The notes beneath the pieces are model-generated. The model did no database searches and was not told where the DNA came from. It worked only from the letters and a program-made list of their open reading frames with translations. Below are positions 61,299 to 64,000 of a DNA stretch of 64,000 nt, piece after piece. The stretch is from contig CM038229.1 of the NCBI GenBank assembly GCA_021442155.1, forward strand, positions 97,689,271 through 97,753,270, read 5' to 3'. This DNA comes from Cymbidium sinense (taxonomy: Eukaryota > Streptophyta > Magnoliopsida > Asparagales > Orchidaceae). Position numbers and translations under genes: made by a program. How positions within the stretch are numbered: the stretch's first letter is position 1; each line of letters begins with the position of its first letter.

Positions 61299-62963
61299 AT
61301 GGCTTCTTTATTATTTATCTTGGCTGTTATTTTCCTTTTCTTTCTCCTTCACTATGGAGTAGAAGGGTGGAGTAATGCTCACGCCACCTTCTATGGAGGG
61401 AGTGATGCTTCAGGCACAATGGGTACTTTTCTCCTCCAACTTTCCTTAGCTCCGCAACCGTTTCTTTGTTCTTCCTTCAATTCCTGAAACTCTCTGTTTT
61501 GTTCTGTTTTAGGTGGTGCTTGTGGTTACGGAAATCTCTATAGTCAGGGATATGGAACGAACACTGCAGCTCTGAGCACTGCTCTCTTCAACAATGGCCT
61601 CAGTTGCGGCTCTTGCTATGAGATTAGATGTGTTGATGAACACCAATGGTGTCTTCCAAGCTCCATTGTCGTCACTGCAACTAACTTCTGCCCACCGAAC
61701 AATGCTCTCCCAAATGACGCTGGTGGCTGGTGCAATCCTCCTCTCCAGCATTTCGATCTCTCTCAGCCTGTTTTTGAACGTATCTCGGCTTACAAGGCTG
61801 GGATTGTGCCTGTTTCTTACAAAAGGTGGATCTCTGCTCTGGTTTATTTAGTCAGAGTCTCTTTCTCTGTTTCACAATTTGTAAAGAAAATGGAACAGCA
61901 GAGCTTTTAAGTTCTGCCAAATAGATGGACGTTAAATAACTCTAAATCTCAAGAGAATGATTAAAACTGTTATTAATGTTAAAATTTAATTTTTTGTTGT
62001 GTGGAGACTGATTTCAGAAGTTATTTGACTGCGAATAGAAGCTACAATCCCCATCAACCACATCACTCTTACTGAACTGTACGCTTTGATTTTACTTGTT
62101 AGAAACCAGATTCTAAGACTCTAGCTTTGGTAATCTTATTCAAAATGTAGTTTTCTCTATTTCGAGTGTGATTTTGAGTAATAAAGTAGATTTACACTAT
62201 CAAATAAAAGTAAAATTATTTAACTTGGGCTCAAACTATATATAGAATGACTCCTTACTTATAAATGTAATGTATAATTTTCTCAACAATTTAAAAATTA
62301 TTATAAATTTTAGAAGCATTTAAGTCTTGTCTGAAACTCCGCCAAACTTAACTTGGTAATATTATTGAGCTATTAATTGATTAAAGTACCTTTTAGGTGT
62401 TATTTTTATGCAGTTTAAGTCTTGTGAAATATATTTTGAGGTTTTAAAATTTAACTTTTATGTAAATCTTATTTCGGCTAGTTATTGCTGAAATTCAAGG
62501 TAAAACATACTTTTGAATTTTTTTCCTCTTGTTATTAGACTTTGAATCTGATAGCCAAACAATGTCATTAATTGGCAGTCTAAAAGAGATTAATCCTCAA
62601 ATCTATTTGATCTATACATATGTTTTCCACTTTTAACACACTTAACTCTGTTTTGTACAGAGTTCCATGTAGGCGAAGAGGGGTATTAGATTCACCATTA
62701 ACGGCCACTCCTACTTCAACCTGGTTCTAATCACCAACGTCGGCGGCGCGGGAGATGTTCACGCCGTCTCTGTCAAAGGATCAAGAACTGGATGGCAGCC
62801 CATGTCGAGAAACTGGGGACAAAACTGGCAGAGCAACTCCTACCTCAATGGCCAATCGCTCTCCTTCAAGGTCACAACCAGCGATGGCCGCACTGTTGTC
62901 TCCTACAACTGCGCCACCAAACTGGTCCTTTGGCCAGACCTTCGCCGAGCTCAGTTCCATTGA
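61299..62963 (+). CDS. EXPA: Alpha-expansin, three exons, exon 3 carrying frame breaks
   Basis: Exons 61299-61422, 61513-61825 and from 62661, with GT-AG introns of 90 and 835 bp whose phases fit. Expansins loosen plant cell walls without cutting them. Residues 1-23 form a hydrophobic signal peptide. Then come [20 protein letters not shown], the cysteine-rich domain 1 (C45, C73, C76, C81, C88, C101, C115), W114 in GGWC, and the HFD motif at 121-123. Exon 3 encodes domain 2 ([42 protein letters not shown]), the CBM63-like wall-binding part. The length of about 250 residues is usual. But exon 3 needs one base at 62683, two near 62913-62920, and one near 62947 to keep one frame; as written, translation stops about 23 codons into exon 3. 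Either the gene is a recent pseudogene or these are sequence errors. TGA at 62961 fits the family C-terminus. Confidence 0.9.
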
Positions 62964-63300
62964 AGGACCATTTCTCTTATCAGCTTTGCCGAATAGTGTA
63001 GTTTAAGAAAGTGTGACGTTATTGTGTGAGGGGCTTGTTTTAAGATTGCTCTTTCCACTGTTGTTGGGAATTAATTATGTGTGGGAGGAGAAGGAGAGGG
63101 AGCAGAGGTGAACTGATCTTCACCCGCTAGTCTCTCCTTACCGTTTTATGTTGTTGTCGTTTCTTCAATGTGGATTCGTGTAGGCTTTGGGGAGTTTTTG
63201 AAGTGTCGTTATTGTTCTCACTCTCAGCAACTTGCTGAGTATTATTAAGTTTGTAATTGAATTTTAGTTTTAGTGATGGAATTTGAATTCTGCTGGTTGA
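62964..63300 (+). other. Probable 3' untranslated region of the expansin
   Basis: There is no coding frame. Its base composition resembles a transcript tail, with TTTGTAATTGAATTTTAG near 63250. No canonical AATAAA is seen. Confidence 0.4.
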
Positions 63301-63354
63301 TGCTTAGTGGCTCTTCCTTTTCCAATTTTTGTTTATTAAACATCATTTTTCTTG

Positions 63355-63355
<1 letters not shown>

Positions 63356-63402
<47 letters not shown>
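63356..63402. repeat. (AT)n microsatellite
   Basis: About 23 AT units shortly after the expansin 3' region. Confidence 0.95.
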
Positions 63403-63406
<4 letters not shown>

Positions 63407-64000
63407 AGTTAAATATTAGAAATTGAGTTGATCTGATTAGTTTTGTCTTAGGTTTAATAGTTTGGCGTTTTATTTATTTATTTATTTATTTTAAAAAAAA
63501 CTAGACTGCCTTTTGAAAATTTTGTATGAGGAAAGTTGTGTTTTTTATCTTAATTTTTTTAAAAAATAAAAATATATAATATTTATTACTTCGTTGAAGG
63601 AGATTTTAAGCTTGAGCGTTGTTTGTTTGTGATTATTTTTTAGAAAGATAAATTATAGAATATATTGCATCAAAATTGTTGCATTATAAACATAACCATT
63701 TTCTAAATTCTGGGAATAGAAAGGAAATTTTTTTCAGAGTTACACGAAGATCTCTGAAGATATTTTATTTGAAGGAAAGTTTGCGATAAATTGTTTAAAG
63801 TTGCACAGCAACGTTCTTAAGCCGATTGTGGCCGGTAGTCGACATTGTCAGGCAGTCGGCAGCACTGACGGTGGCGGATCGATGTATTTAAAATTTGTTT
63901 AAATCAGATTAATTTTAAATATATTTAAAATGATCATTTTAATATATTTTTAATATATTATAAATATATTAAAATTTTACTTTACATTTTATTAAATATT
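63403..64000. other. AT-rich end of window, nothing recognised
   Basis: No gene, RNA or element is supported. Confidence 0.4.

Overview
The window looks like nuclear DNA of a flowering plant with a repeat-heavy genome. It is AT-rich and gene-poor. It holds one spliced host gene, an alpha-expansin with plant-type introns, at the right edge. Nearly everything else is transposable elements of plant families: Ty3/gypsy elements of the Tat/Ogre type, a small Ty1/copia element, an L1-type LINE and a hAT-type MITE. I saw no rRNA or tRNA gene, no CRISPR array and nothing bacterial. The species cannot be named from what I can see.

Layout. 1-8309: internal region of a decayed Ogre-like element on the minus strand (element 1), running off the left edge. 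It has an RT remnant with YVDD, a gag remnant, a long leader packed with hairpin repeats, and an Arg-tRNA-type primer binding site. About 8310-15370: its 5' LTR, roughly 7 kb. 15400-22166: a jumble of relatives, made of a plus-strand integrase remnant, its post-pol spacer, an inverted LTR piece ending exactly at an LTR terminus, and a second direct copy of the other LTR half. 22755-22974: a compound (TATTA)n/(ATT)n microsatellite. About 24005-26338: a small copia-type element with one clean gag frame. 26466 to about 30905: a 5'-truncated LINE on the minus strand. 32609-33105: a hAT-like MITE with a perfect 8-bp target duplication. About 34150-35250: a decayed LTR fragment of the same family as the next element. 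35887-59162: a 23.3-kb Ogre-like element (element 3), minus strand, with two 6.56-kb LTRs around a broken gag-protease-RT-RNase H-integrase region. 59163-61230: AT-rich spacer. 61299-62963: the alpha-expansin gene.

How it fits together. Elements 1 and 3 have unrelated-looking LTRs but almost the same primer-binding site and downstream leader. Both are too broken to act alone. A theme not explained by coding content is the abundance of short inverted repeats in tandem whose stems change in a compensating way while the loops stay constant: the element 1 leader at 6.2-7.8 kb, and the element 3 LTRs at about 39.2-40.3 and 55.9-57.2 kb, plus four copies of a nested multi-hairpin module. A second theme is small losses of G/C bases. 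They scatter through the two LTRs of element 3 and also break exon 3 of the expansin three times, which raises the possibility of sequence error as well as real decay.
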